From the NCBI RefSeq assembly GCF_000719285.1, contig NZ_JOFS01000005.1, positions 372,001 to 436,000 on the forward strand: DNA of 64,000 bases, in the 5' to 3' direction. Positions 9,793-18,583 of the stretch are shown here, piece after piece. This stretch comes from Streptomyces bicolor. GTDB taxonomy: Bacteria; Actinomycetota; Actinomycetes; Streptomycetales; Streptomycetaceae. A program made the translations under genes and the position numbers. Every line of letters begins with the position of its first letter. Positions within the stretch are counted from its first letter, which is position 1. The notes under the pieces were generated by a model that searched no databases, was not told the DNA's origin, and was given only the letters and a program-made list of their open reading frames with translations.

Positions 9793-10443
9793 ATGACCGC
9801 AGCCCGCGAAGGCACGAGACGACCTACGGGACGACCGCCCCTCACGGAGGAGCGCAAGGCCGAGATCCGGCTGGAGATCGCGCGGGCGGCGGTCGACCTG
9901 TTCGTCACCCAGGGCGTGGCGGCGACCACGGGCGAGCAGATCGGAGCGGCGGTCGGTGTCTCCGCGCGGACGGTGTGGCGCTACTTCCCGACCAAGGAGA
10001 GCTGCGTACGGCCGCTGTTCTCGGCCGGTATCGACGTGATCGCCGATTGCCTGCGGCAGTGGCGTCCCGGGGAGCCTCTGGACCGGGTCATCGGCCGGGA
10101 GTTCGCGGTCGAGGGGAACCTCGCCGCCGTACCCGACCGTTCGACCGTGGGGGCGCTGGTACGGCTGACCCGTACCGAACCCGGGCTGCGCGCGATCTGG
10201 CTCCAGACCTACGACGAGGCCGAACCGGCGTTCGCCCGCGCCCTCGCCGAACGCGCCGGTCTGCCCGCCGACGACCTGCGCCCGGCGATCCAGGCGGCGA
10301 TGTTCAACGCGGCGCTGCGCGCGGCGGTCGAGTACCACGCCTGGCACACCACCGACGCCGGGCCGGCCCCGGAGGCGACACAGGCCGAGTTGATGGCGAC
10401 GCTGCGTTCGGCGATGGAGGTCGTGGCGCAAGGGGTGGCGTAG
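9793..10443 (+). CDS. TetR-family transcriptional regulator
   Basis: 216 residues with GGAGGAG before the ATG. The N-terminal DNA-binding domain (about 18-70) is standard: IARAAVDLFVTQGV, TTGEQIGAAVGVSARTVW, RYFPTKESCV. The C-terminal ligand-binding domain is helical and not close to any ligand class I recognise, though the FPTKE wording occurs in mycobacterial and Streptomyces repressors of oxidoreductase genes. It probably represses the divergent SDR gene and itself through the palindrome at 9720-9742. A strong hairpin follows downstream. Confidence 0.9.
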   Translation: MTAAREGTRRPTGRPPLTEERKAEIRLEIARAAVDLFVTQGVAATTGEQIGAAVGVSARTVWRYFPTKESCVRPLFSAGIDVIADCLRQWRPGEPLDRVIGREFAVEGNLAAVPDRSTVGALVRLTRTEPGLRAIWLQTYDEAEPAFARALAERAGLPADDLRPAIQAAMFNAALRAAVEYHAWHTTDAGPAPEATQAELMATLRSAMEVVAQGVA

Positions 10444-10495
10444 GCGTAGGAGATGCCGCCGGGCTCGGCCGCCCGGCCTGCGGGCAACGGCCGTA

Positions 10496-10543
10496 GGCCC
10501 CTCGGCCCGCCGACCGGAGAACCGGTGGCGCGGCCGAGGGGCC
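10496..10543. terminator. bidirectional terminator hairpin between tetR and dhaM
   Basis: GGCCCCTCGGCC (10496-10507) pairs perfectly with GGCCGAGGGGCC (10532-10543), and ACCGGagaaCCGGT nests inside. There is no T-run on either side, as is usual in Streptomyces. It sits between the converging ends of the TetR and dhaM genes and would serve both. Confidence 0.75.
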
Positions 10544-10598
10544 CGTGGCACGGCGCCTGCTGGCGTGCGTGTTGCCGGGCGCGGCTGTTCTGCCTGGC

Positions 10599-11051
10599 CT
10601 ACACCTTTCGGTACGCGTACGCCTCCGCGGCCGCCGCCTCCACCGCCGCGAGGTCGGCGCCGGTGGACGCGGTGACGACCGCGGCCACCGCGCCCTCGAC
10701 GAAGGGGGCGTCCACCAGGCGTGTGCCGGCGGGGAGTTCGTCGCCCTCCGCGAGCAGGGCCTTCACGGTGAGGACCGCGCTGCCCAGGTCGGTCAGCACG
10801 GCGACCCCGGCGCCGCGGTCCACGGAGGCGGCCGCCGCGGCGATCAGCTCGGCGCTGGTGCCGAGGCCGCCGCCCTCGGTGCCGCCCGCCGGGGCTACAG
10901 GCACGGCCGTGCCGCCGCCCGCGAGCCCCTGCGCCAGCTCGGCCACCGAGGCGGCCACCTGCGCGCTGTGCGAGACCAGCACGAGGCCGACGAGCCGCTC
11001 GCCCTTCCCCTCGTCACGCACTGCCTTGTCACCCACCGCCTCGTCACTCAC
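10599..11051 (-). CDS. dhaM: dihydroxyacetone kinase phosphotransfer subunit DhaM
   Basis: 150 residues. DhaM is an EIIA-Man-like protein passing phosphate from PTS HPr to the ADP held by DhaL. VGLVLVSHSAQVA carries the phosphorylated His, and GVAVLTDLGSAV is the typical second motif. Only the EIIA-like domain is present; the HPr and EI-like domains of longer DhaM proteins are absent. The ATG at 11049-11051 overlaps the end of dhaL by 8 bases, implying coupling. The first residues (MSDEAVGDKAVRDEG) come from a 15-bp tandem repeat and are probably not part of the fold; internal GTG codons are alternative starts. Confidence 0.88.
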   Translation of the reverse strand: MSDEAVGDKAVRDEGKGERLVGLVLVSHSAQVAASVAELAQGLAGGGTAVPVAPAGGTEGGGLGTSAELIAAAAASVDRGAGVAVLTDLGSAVLTVKALLAEGDELPAGTRLVDAPFVEGAVAAVVTASTGADLAAVEAAAAEAYAYRKV

Positions 11052-11054
11052 CGT
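11010..11054. repeat. three 15-bp tandem repeats across the dhaL/dhaM junction
   Basis: CTCGTCACGCACTGC (11010-11024), CTTGTCACCCACCGC (11025-11039) and CTCGTCACTCACCGT (11040-11054) are imperfect copies of one 15-base unit. Each keeps the reading frame and on the minus strand carries a GTG, so the block multiplies possible DhaM start codons and gives the repeated peptide pattern VxDxA. Confidence 0.7.
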
Positions 11055-11643
11055 TCGCCTCCGCCAACCCCGCGATCAGCAGCGCCGACGACGTGGCCCC
11101 GGGATCCTGGTGCCCGATGCTGCGCTCCCCGAGATAGCTCGCCCGCCCCTTGCGGGCCTGCAAGGGCGTCGTCGCCAGGGCGCCCTCCTCGGCGGCGGCC
11201 CGTGCCGCGGCGAAGCCGTCGCCGAGCGCGTCCACGGCCGGCACCAGCGCGTCGATCATGGTCTTGTCACCGGGCGCCGCGCCACCGAGCGCCATGACCG
11301 CGTCCACGCCGGCACGCAGCGCCTGGGTGAGTTGCTCCTCGCTCACCTCTCCCGCGTCCCCGAGCGTCTTGCCGGTCCGGCGCAGCAGCGTCCCGTACAG
11401 CGGCCCCGACGCCCCGCCGACCGTCGAGATGAGCTGCCGCCCGGCGAGCGTCAGGATCGCGCCGGGTGTCGCCGGGGCCTCCTTCTCCAGCGCGGCGGTG
11501 ACGGCAGTGAACCCGCGTTGCAGGTTGCTGCCGTGGTCGGCGTCCCCGATCGGCGAATCGAGGGCGGTGAGCCGTTCCGCCTCGCGGTCGACGGCAGTGG
11601 CGGTCGCCGTCATCCAACGGCGGAAGAAATCGGCGTCGAGCAC
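11044..11643 (-). CDS. dhaL: dihydroxyacetone kinase ADP-binding subunit DhaL
   Basis: 199 residues, the standard DhaL length. DhaL holds ADP/ATP, receives phosphate from DhaM and passes it to dihydroxyacetone bound on DhaK. The nucleotide/metal motif SPIGDADHGSN lies at about 30-40, with the supporting motifs GGASGPLYGT and GDKTMIDAL following. SIGHQDPGATS closes the domain as expected. It lies 49 bases after dhaK and overlaps dhaM. Confidence 0.92.
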   Translation of the reverse strand: MLDADFFRRWMTATATAVDREAERLTALDSPIGDADHGSNLQRGFTAVTAALEKEAPATPGAILTLAGRQLISTVGGASGPLYGTLLRRTGKTLGDAGEVSEEQLTQALRAGVDAVMALGGAAPGDKTMIDALVPAVDALGDGFAAARAAAEEGALATTPLQARKGRASYLGERSIGHQDPGATSSALLIAGLAEANGE

Positions 11644-11692
11644 TGGATCTCCTAGCGTGACAGTTGCCTTGCGATCGTGTGACTCCGCCGGA

Positions 11693-12685
11693 TCACATTC
11701 CCCACCGCAGCCCGGGAGTCCTCACCGGCGCGTTCCAGAGCCGCAGCAGTTCCTCGTCCACCTGGCACAGGGTGACCGAGGCGCCGGCCATGTCGAGCGA
11801 GGTGACGTAGTTGCCGACGAGGGTGTGGGCGACGGCGACGCCGCGTTCGGTGAGCACCCGCTGGACCTCGGCGTTGAAGCCGTACAGCTCCAACAGCGGT
11901 GTCCCGCCCATGCCGTTGACCAGGACCAGGACCGGATTGCGGGGGGTCATGTCGTCCAGGATGGCGCCCACGGCGAACTCGGCGATCTCGCCCGACGTCA
12001 TCATCGCCCGCCGCTCCCGGCCGGGCTCGCCGTGGATGCCGATGCCCAACTCCAGCTCACCGGGTGGCAGATCGAAGGTGGGGCTGCCCTTGGCGGGCGT
12101 GGTGCAGGCGCTGAGGGCGACACCGAAGCTGCGGGAGTTCTCATTGACCTGACGCCCGACCGACTCCACCCGCTCCAGCGGCTGCCCCTCGTCCGCGGCG
12201 GCACCGGCGATCTTCTCCACGAACAGTGTCGCGCCCGTGCCGCGCCGCCCGGCGGTGTAGAGGCTGTCGGTGACCGCCACGTCGTCGTTGACGAGTACCT
12301 TCGCGACCTGGATGCCCTCGTCCTCGGCGAGCTCGGCGGCCATGTCGAAGTTGAGGACGTCCCCCGTGTAGTTCTTCACGATGAACAGCACGCCCGCACC
12401 GCTGTCCACCGCGGCTGCGGCCCGGGCCATCTGGTCCGGAACCGGGGACGTGAAAACCTCGCCGGGGCACGCCGCCGACAGCATCCCCGGACCCACGAAT
12501 CCACCGTGCAGCGGCTCGTGTCCCGACCCGCCGCCGGAGATGAGGGCGACCTTCCCCTCCACGGGGGCGTCCCGCCGCACGATCACCCGGTTGTCGACGT
12601 CGACGACCAGTTCGGGATGAGCGGCCGCCATCCCGCGCAGGGCGTCCGCGACCACGGTCTCCGCGACGTTGATCAACATCTTCAT
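11693..12685 (-). CDS. dhaK: dihydroxyacetone kinase substrate-binding subunit DhaK
   Basis: 330 residues, the family length. DhaK binds dihydroxyacetone covalently through an active-site His and accepts phosphate via DhaL, feeding glycerone phosphate into glycolysis. SGGGSGHEPLHGGFVG (about 50-65) contains the loop next to the substrate, IVKNYTGDVLNF is conserved, and the hemiaminal His is in ELGIGIHGEPG. A ribosome site CCGGAGGT precedes the ATG at 12683-12685. It is the first gene of dhaKLM; the phosphotransfer subunit implies PTS-dependent rather than ATP-dependent dihydroxyacetone phosphorylation. Confidence 0.94.
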   Translation of the reverse strand: MKMLINVAETVVADALRGMAAAHPELVVDVDNRVIVRRDAPVEGKVALISGGGSGHEPLHGGFVGPGMLSAACPGEVFTSPVPDQMARAAAAVDSGAGVLFIVKNYTGDVLNFDMAAELAEDEGIQVAKVLVNDDVAVTDSLYTAGRRGTGATLFVEKIAGAAADEGQPLERVESVGRQVNENSRSFGVALSACTTPAKGSPTFDLPPGELELGIGIHGEPGRERRAMMTSGEIAEFAVGAILDDMTPRNPVLVLVNGMGGTPLLELYGFNAEVQRVLTERGVAVAHTLVGNYVTSLDMAGASVTLCQVDEELLRLWNAPVRTPGLRWGM

Positions 12686-13129
12686 GGGTACCTCCGGTGA
12701 GACTGGCGGATGGGCCTCTGGTCAGTGTCGTCGCTGATCGGGTCCGGATGCTGAATTACCGCTGTTTCCTCGAGGACAGTGCATGAGGTGTCTGTGGGCA
12801 GTATCGACCTTGCGGCAGCGAAGGTCACGTGCGCGGGGGGTCCGGGGTGGGCCTCGGACGCCGGCTCGCCGCACGACGGAGGGCGGCTGTGCTCGACGAC
12901 GCCCACCCTTCCGGCCGCCTCCGGGCGCACCTGCCCCACCTTCGTGCCGCAGCGGCGGCCCCGGCCACAACACGGCGTCATCGCCGTGACGGACGCACAG
13001 CCGGGAAGGGCCGGGCGCGGGCGAGGATCGGCGGGACGCGGTCGCGGGGGCGGCCCACCGGATGGCCGGAAGGGCGTCGGGACGCGAGGATCGGCGCAGC
13101 CACGGCAGCCCGCGAGGAGGAGGACCACC
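12686..13129. other. divergent intergenic region, dhaK/kup
   Basis: A 444-base gap upstream of both dhaK (minus) and kup (plus). It must hold both promoters, but I could not pick a convincing -35/-10 pair. No open frame with a ribosome site or a recognisable RNA structure was seen. The last 20 bases carry GAGGAGGAGG (13113-13122), the kup ribosome site. Confidence 0.4.
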
Positions 13130-15093
13130 ATGGCCGAGCACCGGCAGGGCGCCGAGTCGGGCGGCGGATCCGAGGCGCGGCCGCCGCAGGCGCACGGGGT
13201 GAGCGCGCCGGACACGGTGCGTCTCGCGGTGGTCGTCGGCGCCCTCGGCGTGGTCTTCGGCGACATCGGGACCAGCCCGATCTACACCATCCAGACCGTG
13301 TTCAACCCCGACGACCCGCACCCCGTCCCGGTCAGCACGGAGAACGTGTACGGAGTGGTGTCGCTGGTGTTCTGGTCGGTGATGATCATCGTGACGGTCA
13401 CCTATGTGCTGCTCGCGATGCGCGCCGACAACGACGGCGAGGGCGGCATCATGGCGCTCATCACCCTGCTGCGGCGGTGGAACGCACAGCGCGGCCGCAG
13501 AGCCGCCGTCGTCCTGGCCGCGCTCGGCATCTTCGGCGCGTCACTGTTCTTCGGTGACAGCATGATCACCCGGCCATCTCGGTGCTGTCCGCGGTAGAGG
13601 GGCTCAAGGTCGTCGAGCCGTCGCTGGAGGACGCCGTCGTGCCCATCACCGCGGTGATCATCGTGCTGCTGTTCCTGGTGCAGCGCCGGGGAACCGCGGC
13701 GGTGGGCAGGATCTTCGGGCCGGTCATGATCGCCTGGTTCGCCGCCATCGGCGCGTGCGGCGTCGTCGGCATCACCGATCATCCGGACATCCTCAAGGCG
13801 CTGTCGCCGACGTACGCGCTGGACTTCCTGATCGGCCACTTCGGTACGGCCTTCTTCGCCCTGGCCGCGATCGTCCTCGCGGTCACCGGCGCCGAGGCGC
13901 TGTACGCGGACATGGGGCACTTCGGCCGCCGGGCGATCACCCGGGGCTGGCTGTTCCTCGTCCTGCCCGCCTGCGTCCTCAGCTACCTGGGCCAGGGCGC
14001 GCTGATCCTCGACGATCCGGACCACATCAGCAGCCCCTTCTTCCTGCTCGTGCCCGACTGGGGACGCTGGCCGATGGTCCTGCTGGCGACGGCGGCGACC
14101 GTGATCGCCTACCAGGCGGTGATCACCGGCGCGTACTCGGTCGCCTCCCAGGCGGCCAAGCTCGGCTATCTGCCGAGGCTGCGCATCGCCCACACCTCCG
14201 AGTCGACCATCGGCCAGATCTACGTCCCCTGGATCAACTGGCTGCTCATGTTCTCGGTCCTCACCCTGGTCTTCGCGTTCCGCAGCTCCGCGGCGCTGGC
14301 CTACGCGTTCTGCATGGCGGTCACCGGCACCATCACGACCCTGCTGTTCTTCTATGTCGCCCGCGCCAAGTGGGGTACCCCGGTGTGGGTGCTGGCGATC
14401 GGCGGGGGCGTGCTGCTCTTCGTGGATCTGCTGTTCGTGGCGGCCAACATGACCAAGCTCGTGCACGGCGCGTGGCTGCCGCTGCTGATCGGCCTCGTCA
14501 CGTTCACCGTCATGACGACCTGGCAGCGCGGCCGCGAGCTGGTCACCGCGGCACGGGCGCGCGCCGAAGGGCCGTTGCCCGAGTTCATCGACGACCTCCG
14601 CAGCGGCAGGGCCTCGACGCGCCAGATCCCCGGCACGGCCGTCTTCCTCAACCGGGGCAAGGAGACCGCACCGCTGGCCATGCGGGCCAACGTCGAGCAC
14701 AACCACGTCCGACATGAACACGTCGTGATCCTCGCCCTGAAGACCGAGCCGGTGCCCCGTGTCCCGGCCGACCGGCGGGTCGTCGTGGACGACCTCGGCT
14801 ACGCCGACGACGGGATCATCCACGTCACCGCCCGGTTCGGCTACATGGAGACCCCGGACGTGCCCGGCACCCTGGCGCTGCTCGACCCGTCCGCGACCGA
14901 GGGGCCGCTGCGGCTCGACGAGACGTCCTACTTCCTGTCGAAGATGGAGCTCCGGCGCGGCACGGCACCCACCATGGCCCCCTGGCGCAAGCGGCTGTTC
15001 ATCGCCACCTCCTACATCACGGCGGATGCCGCCGAGTACTTCGGCCTCCCTCGCGACCGTACGGTCATCATGGGCTCGCACATCGAGGTGTAG
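13130..15093 (+). pseudogene. kup: Kup-type potassium transporter with a one-base frameshift
   Basis: Kup proteins are H+/K+ symporters of about 12 membrane helices with a cytoplasmic C-terminal domain. The first frame (ATG 13130) reads VVFGDIGTSPIYTIQTVF, LLAMRADNDGEGGIMALI and FFGDSMIT, then goes out of frame. From about 13572 the next frame continues with AISVLSAVEGLKVV and runs to 15093, including GAEALYADMGHFG. One missing C in the run at 13568-13571 restores the family sequence GDSMITPAISVLSAVEG; the repaired protein would be 654 residues, a normal Kup length. The break falls early, after about three helices, so the unrepaired product should be inactive. It is either a true null allele or a homopolymer sequencing error. 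Confidence 0.9.
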
Positions 15094-15110
15094 CCGCCAC
15101 CGGAGGGGTG

Positions 15111-15142
15111 TGGTCCGCGCCCGCACGGGCAGACGCGGACCA
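15111..15142. terminator. hairpin after kup
   Basis: TGGTCCGCG (15111-15119) pairs perfectly with CGCGGACCA (15134-15142), with CCCG/CGGG inside the loop. It starts 18 bases after the kup stop and lies before the convergent deiminase gene, so it may serve both. No T-run follows. Confidence 0.65.
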
Positions 15143-15148
15143 CCCGAC

Positions 15149-15180
15149 GGTCAGGCTGACGACACGGTGGTCAGGCTGAC
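15149..15180. repeat. 12-bp direct repeat between kup and the deiminase gene
   Basis: GGTCAGGCTGAC occurs at 15149-15160 and 15169-15180. Each copy is itself nearly palindromic (GTCAG-GCTGAC). It may be part of the terminator region. Confidence 0.55.
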
Positions 15181-15190
15181 CGCACGGCCG

Positions 15191-17143
15191 TCAGTTCGAC
15201 TTCCACCAGGCCGCGGAGGCGTCCCGCAGCGTGTTGGTGCCGCAGTGCACCTCGCCCATGCCCAGGTGGTAGGTGTACCAGTCGTCGATGTACGACACCT
15301 TCAGACCGGCTCGCGTGTACACGGCGGTGACGGCCTGCGTGAAGATGTCCTTGCCGCCGATGACGGGTCCCCACTGGCGCGGGGCGAGATAGCGGTCGCG
15401 GGCGAGCAGGACACCGTTGACGGCGCCGGGGACATAGGCGCTCGTCCGGACGGCGGCCCGGGCGCCGGGGGCACCGCGGCCCTGGTCGAGCCACTTCTGC
15501 TGGCCGTACTTGTCCAGGCTCTTCACGAGCGCCGGGTCGCCGCCCATGCGCGTCAGCCGCGGCACGGGCACGTCCTGCCCGTCGGCCGCCGACATCTCCG
15601 CCTCCCGGGTGTACAGGGCCGGCACGCGCACGATCTCCGCGTCGGTGACGCCGGTCTCGCGCTTGAGGATGTCGAGGTTGGCCTCGATGCGCTGGGCCGC
15701 CATGGTGTTGTCGGCCACGAAGTGCCGGGAGGCGAGAGCCTGGTCGATGGTCTCCTTCGGCGCCGGCTCGCCCCCGAGGCCCGGGACGGAGAACATCCTG
15801 GTGCGGCCGTGGCCGTCACGCTGCGCGTCCTGCAGGAGCTTCAGCCCGGCCCGCGGGTCGGCGACGCCGATCCGCCAGCCGCGCGGGGTGTCGGCGGGCA
15901 GGAACTGCACGAACTCGTCGACGTGCCCGACGCCCAGCCACGAGGTGTCCAGCAGCAACGGGTCCTGCAGACCCTGGGACTTCAGCAGGGTGCGCATCGC
16001 CTGCGCCGGCTTGGAACCCGTGTCCTTGCGCTGGCCCATGATGACGCGGCCGGCCGGGAAGGACCGTCCGCCGTGCGTGTAGGGCGGAATGGTCTCCAGG
16101 TTCCCCGTGGAGTTGAGCGTGTGCTCCTCCGAGTCGCGCACGCCGGAGACCTGCACCACCCCGACGTCGCGGCCGCGCAGCTTCTCGAACAGCTCCCGGC
16201 CCGCCTCACGGTCGGGCTGGGCGGAGCGCAGCATCACGCGCATCGCCTGCCGCCGCCCGCCGGGGCCGGTCATGCTGACGTAGGCCGGCTCGACGAAGTC
16301 CTGCGCCCAGATGTCGCCGTACTTGTCGAAGGTCACGAGCGGCTTGGTGATCCCGGCCCGCCGCACCTCCGTCTCCAGGTTCTTGACGAACTGCCGGTAG
16401 GGCTGGTCGGCGGGGCTGTTGCCGGGCAGCTTGGTGACCATGACCGCTTGCGTGTTCTGCAGGTGGTGGTGGGTCAGGAGCGGGGCGACGCGCAGGGTGA
16501 CCGTGTCGGACGTGGTCGCGCCCGCGGACGTCACGCTCAGCCGGATCACCGCCCGGCCGTCCCACTTCGCGGTGTCCCGGATGATGTCGGTGGCCTCGAC
16601 GCCGAACTCCACGCCGGAGCGCAACTCGGCCGCCGACAGCCGGGTTTCACCCGTGACCGGCACCCAGGCACCGGAGCGGTTGAGGAAGACCCGGGTGTAC
16701 TTGGCCCCGGCCGTCACCTGCACGCTGCCCTTCGCCCCGGACGCCAGGCCCGGCATCGGCACCGAGCGGACCCGGGCGAGATCGGCGGCGTCTGCACGCC
16801 CGTTGACCTTCTTGTCCGAGGCGTCGTTGCAGGCGGCCAGCTTGGCGTCGGACAGCGGCCGGCCACCCGGGCCCCTGACCGGGCAGCGCTTGGTGTCGTC
16901 GTCGAGGTTGGGCAGGTAGACCGCTCCCCGGCCGACGGACCAACTGTCCTCGCCGGCCGTGTCGGTGTCGCCGGTGACGTCGACACGGCCGTCGCGGTCG
17001 ACGTCCGCGCGGAGGTCGGCGGTCGCGGTCGACGGTGCCGCGAAGGCGGGGGAGAGCGGGCTGGCGAGCACGGAGCCCGCCGCGGTGACGGCGAGGATCA
17101 CCTGTCTGGCAGAGGTCGTACGTATACGCGTACGTGTGCGCAC
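15191..17143 (-). CDS. secreted peptidylarginine-deiminase-family protein
   Basis: 650 residues. GTG at 17141-17143 is chosen: GGAAAGGG lies upstream and a signal peptide follows (RTRTRIRTT, a hydrophobic core, SPAFA). Residues to about 110 contain DVDRDGRVDVTGDTD, a calcium-binding-like Asp-rich loop. The C-terminal 400 residues match the PAD fold: YGDIWAQDFVEPAYV (catalytic Asp), LGVGHVDEFVQFLPA (His and Asp) and GMGEVHCGTNTLRD (nucleophilic Cys near the end). All four expected catalytic residues are present. PADs convert protein arginine to citrulline with calcium and are best known from vertebrates; bacterial homologues exist, including in Streptomyces. The substrate of this exported form is unknown. 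Confidence 0.88.
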   Translation of the reverse strand: MRTRTRIRTTSARQVILAVTAAGSVLASPLSPAFAAPSTATADLRADVDRDGRVDVTGDTDTAGEDSWSVGRGAVYLPNLDDDTKRCPVRGPGGRPLSDAKLAACNDASDKKVNGRADAADLARVRSVPMPGLASGAKGSVQVTAGAKYTRVFLNRSGAWVPVTGETRLSAAELRSGVEFGVEATDIIRDTAKWDGRAVIRLSVTSAGATTSDTVTLRVAPLLTHHHLQNTQAVMVTKLPGNSPADQPYRQFVKNLETEVRRAGITKPLVTFDKYGDIWAQDFVEPAYVSMTGPGGRRQAMRVMLRSAQPDREAGRELFEKLRGRDVGVVQVSGVRDSEEHTLNSTGNLETIPPYTHGGRSFPAGRVIMGQRKDTGSKPAQAMRTLLKSQGLQDPLLLDTSWLGVGHVDEFVQFLPADTPRGWRIGVADPRAGLKLLQDAQRDGHGRTRMFSVPGLGGEPAPKETIDQALASRHFVADNTMAAQRIEANLDILKRETGVTDAEIVRVPALYTREAEMSAADGQDVPVPRLTRMGGDPALVKSLDKYGQQKWLDQGRGAPGARAAVRTSAYVPGAVNGVLLARDRYLAPRQWGPVIGGKDIFTQAVTAVYTRAGLKVSYIDDWYTYHLGMGEVHCGTNTLRDASAAWWKSN

Positions 17144-17280
17144 GGCACATCCCTTTCCGGTGGGGGGTGTTTCGCCGTGCAAGAGGAGGAACGCGCGCGG
17201 TGCGTTCACTGAGGGGACGGGAGTTCATCCCTGGGTCTGACAACATCCCCCCGATCAGGGGGTGTGGCTCACCGCGGCTG

Positions 17281-17418
17281 TCAGTCGGTGTGGGCCGGGA
17301 GCCGGAGCCGTACCTGGTAGCCGCCCTCGGCTGTCGGGCCGGACTCGAAGGTGCCGTCGAGGAGTTCGGCCCGTTCCCCGAGGCCGACAAGGCCATGGTG
17401 CGACCACGTGGTGGCCAT
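17281..17418 (-). pseudogene. C-terminal remnant of a sensor histidine kinase
   Basis: A 45-codon minus-strand frame reads HHGLVGLGERAELLDG, then TFESGPTAEGGYQVRLRLP and a stop. This is the end of the ATPase domain of NarL-partner (HisKA_3-type) histidine kinases, where G.GLVGM.ERAELLGG and a strand ending RLP are standard. Everything upstream (the membrane part, the phosphorylated His, the N box) is missing, and no response-regulator gene follows. It abuts the plus-strand DUF418 remnant at about 17420-17457, marking a deletion or rearrangement junction. Confidence 0.75.
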
Positions 17419-17456
17419 CACTTCCTCGGCATCGAGGAACTGGCGGCTCGCAGCCG

Positions 17457-17582
17457 CACGTTCTGGTCGGCTTCGTCGTCACTGTCACCGTGTTCGCCGT
17501 GCTGTGGTCCCGGTTCATCCGCCGGGGACCGCTGGAGTGGCTCCTCGGCAAGACCACCAAGGTCGCGGAGCCGGTCCGGTGA
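17457..17582 (+). pseudogene. C-terminal remnant of a DUF418-type membrane protein
   Basis: The frame ending at 17580-17582 reads LVGFVVTVTVFAVLWSRF, then IRRGPLEWLLGKTTKVAEP and a stop. A last membrane helix followed by W-F--GPLEWLLR is characteristic of the C-terminus of DUF418/YeiB-type proteins, which are normally around 400 residues. Only about 41 residues survive. The frame upstream of 17457 reads Pro/Arg-rich nonsense antisense to the histidine kinase remnant. There is no start or ribosome site. Confidence 0.7.
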
Positions 17583-17608
17583 GCGGCCCTGTGAGAAGTG
17601 TCTCCGCG

Positions 17609-18514
17609 TCAGTTCCGTGACGTCAGAATGCTGAGCGCGTTGGCGGCCACGACGGCGCCGATGCCCGCCCACTCCGGCGCCCCCAGTTCCTGGCCCAGAC
17701 CGATCAGGCCGACCAGGGCCGCGAGGACGGGGTTGACGCTCATGAACAGTCCGAAGGCCCGGGCCGGGACGTGGCGCAGGGTGAACAGGTCCGCGACGTA
17801 CGGCACGGCCGAGGACAGCACACCGGCGGCGACCGCGCAGGCGACGGCGCCGGTCGTCGGCGGATGCCGGAGGACGACGATCACGCCGACCGGCAGGAAC
17901 ATCAGCGCGGACAGGCAGGACGCGGCCGCCGCGCCCTGCGCTCCGGGGATGCGACGGCCGACCGTGCGGTTGAGCAGGATGTACGAGGCCCAGCAGACGG
18001 CGGCCAGCAGGCCCAGCGCCATTCCCAGGTAGTCGGTCGAGGGCTGAGGGCGCATCAGGGTGACGACTCCCGCCGCCGCGATCGCCGCGCAGCAGACGTC
18101 CACGCGGCGGCGGGAGGTCGCCAGCGCGATGGTGAGCGGGCCGAGGAACTCCAGCGTCACCGCCAGGCCCAGGCCGACGCGCTCGATCGCGGAGTACAGC
18201 GACAGGTTCATGGTGCCGAACACGAGCGACAGCAGGACGACCGGCCACCACTGGCCCCACGTGAACGTACGCGTCCTAGGCCTGCCGACGGCCACCAGCA
18301 CCAGGGCGGCGACGTACTGGCGCACGGCGACGACGCCGAGGGGACCGAGGACGGGGAAGGCGAGGGAGCCGATCGCGGCGCCCGTCTGGTTGGACAGACC
18401 GCTGCCGACCATGGTGGCCAGACCGGCGAGACGTCCGCCGGCCGGCTCGGGGCGCGCGGAAGAGGCTGCGGAGGCGGGCGCCGGAGCGGGCGCCGATGCG
18501 GGGCGGGTGCGCAT
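17609..18514 (-). CDS. EamA/RhtA-type metabolite exporter
   Basis: 301 residues with ten predicted membrane helices in two five-helix halves, as in the drug/metabolite transporter superfamily. GTMNLSLYSAIERVGLGLAV and the conserved FLGPL of the first half, and LFTLRHVPARAFGLFMSVNP with VLAALVG of the second, match the RhtA/YdcZ-like amino-acid exporters. A Pro/Ala-rich 25-residue lead is cytoplasmic. The ATG at 18512-18514 is divergent from a LysR regulator 69 bases away, an arrangement typical of regulated amino-acid or small-metabolite export. The substrate is not deducible. Confidence 0.88.
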   Translation of the reverse strand: MRTRPASAPAPAPASAASSARPEPAGGRLAGLATMVGSGLSNQTGAAIGSLAFPVLGPLGVVAVRQYVAALVLVAVGRPRTRTFTWGQWWPVVLLSLVFGTMNLSLYSAIERVGLGLAVTLEFLGPLTIALATSRRRVDVCCAAIAAAGVVTLMRPQPSTDYLGMALGLLAAVCWASYILLNRTVGRRIPGAQGAAAASCLSALMFLPVGVIVVLRHPPTTGAVACAVAAGVLSSAVPYVADLFTLRHVPARAFGLFMSVNPVLAALVGLIGLGQELGAPEWAGIGAVVAANALSILTSRN

Positions 18515-18583
18515 GCGCCCATCGTGGAGACCCCTCCACCCTTGCGAGAAATGCGTTGACGTCCTCAGCTATACGCTCCAGTC

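Noticed and set aside
12686..13129. A cyclic-di-AMP or potassium-type riboswitch before kup
   Set aside because: No stable conserved stems of such a riboswitch are recognisable in the 444-base gap.
13560..13600. Programmed frameshift in kup
   Set aside because: No slippery heptamer or downstream structure typical of programmed shifts is visible, and Kup is not known to use one. A missing C explains the change.
13402..15126. 574-codon minus-strand frame opposite kup
   Set aside because: An antisense shadow; the plus strand carries a Kup protein conserved along its length apart from one missing base.
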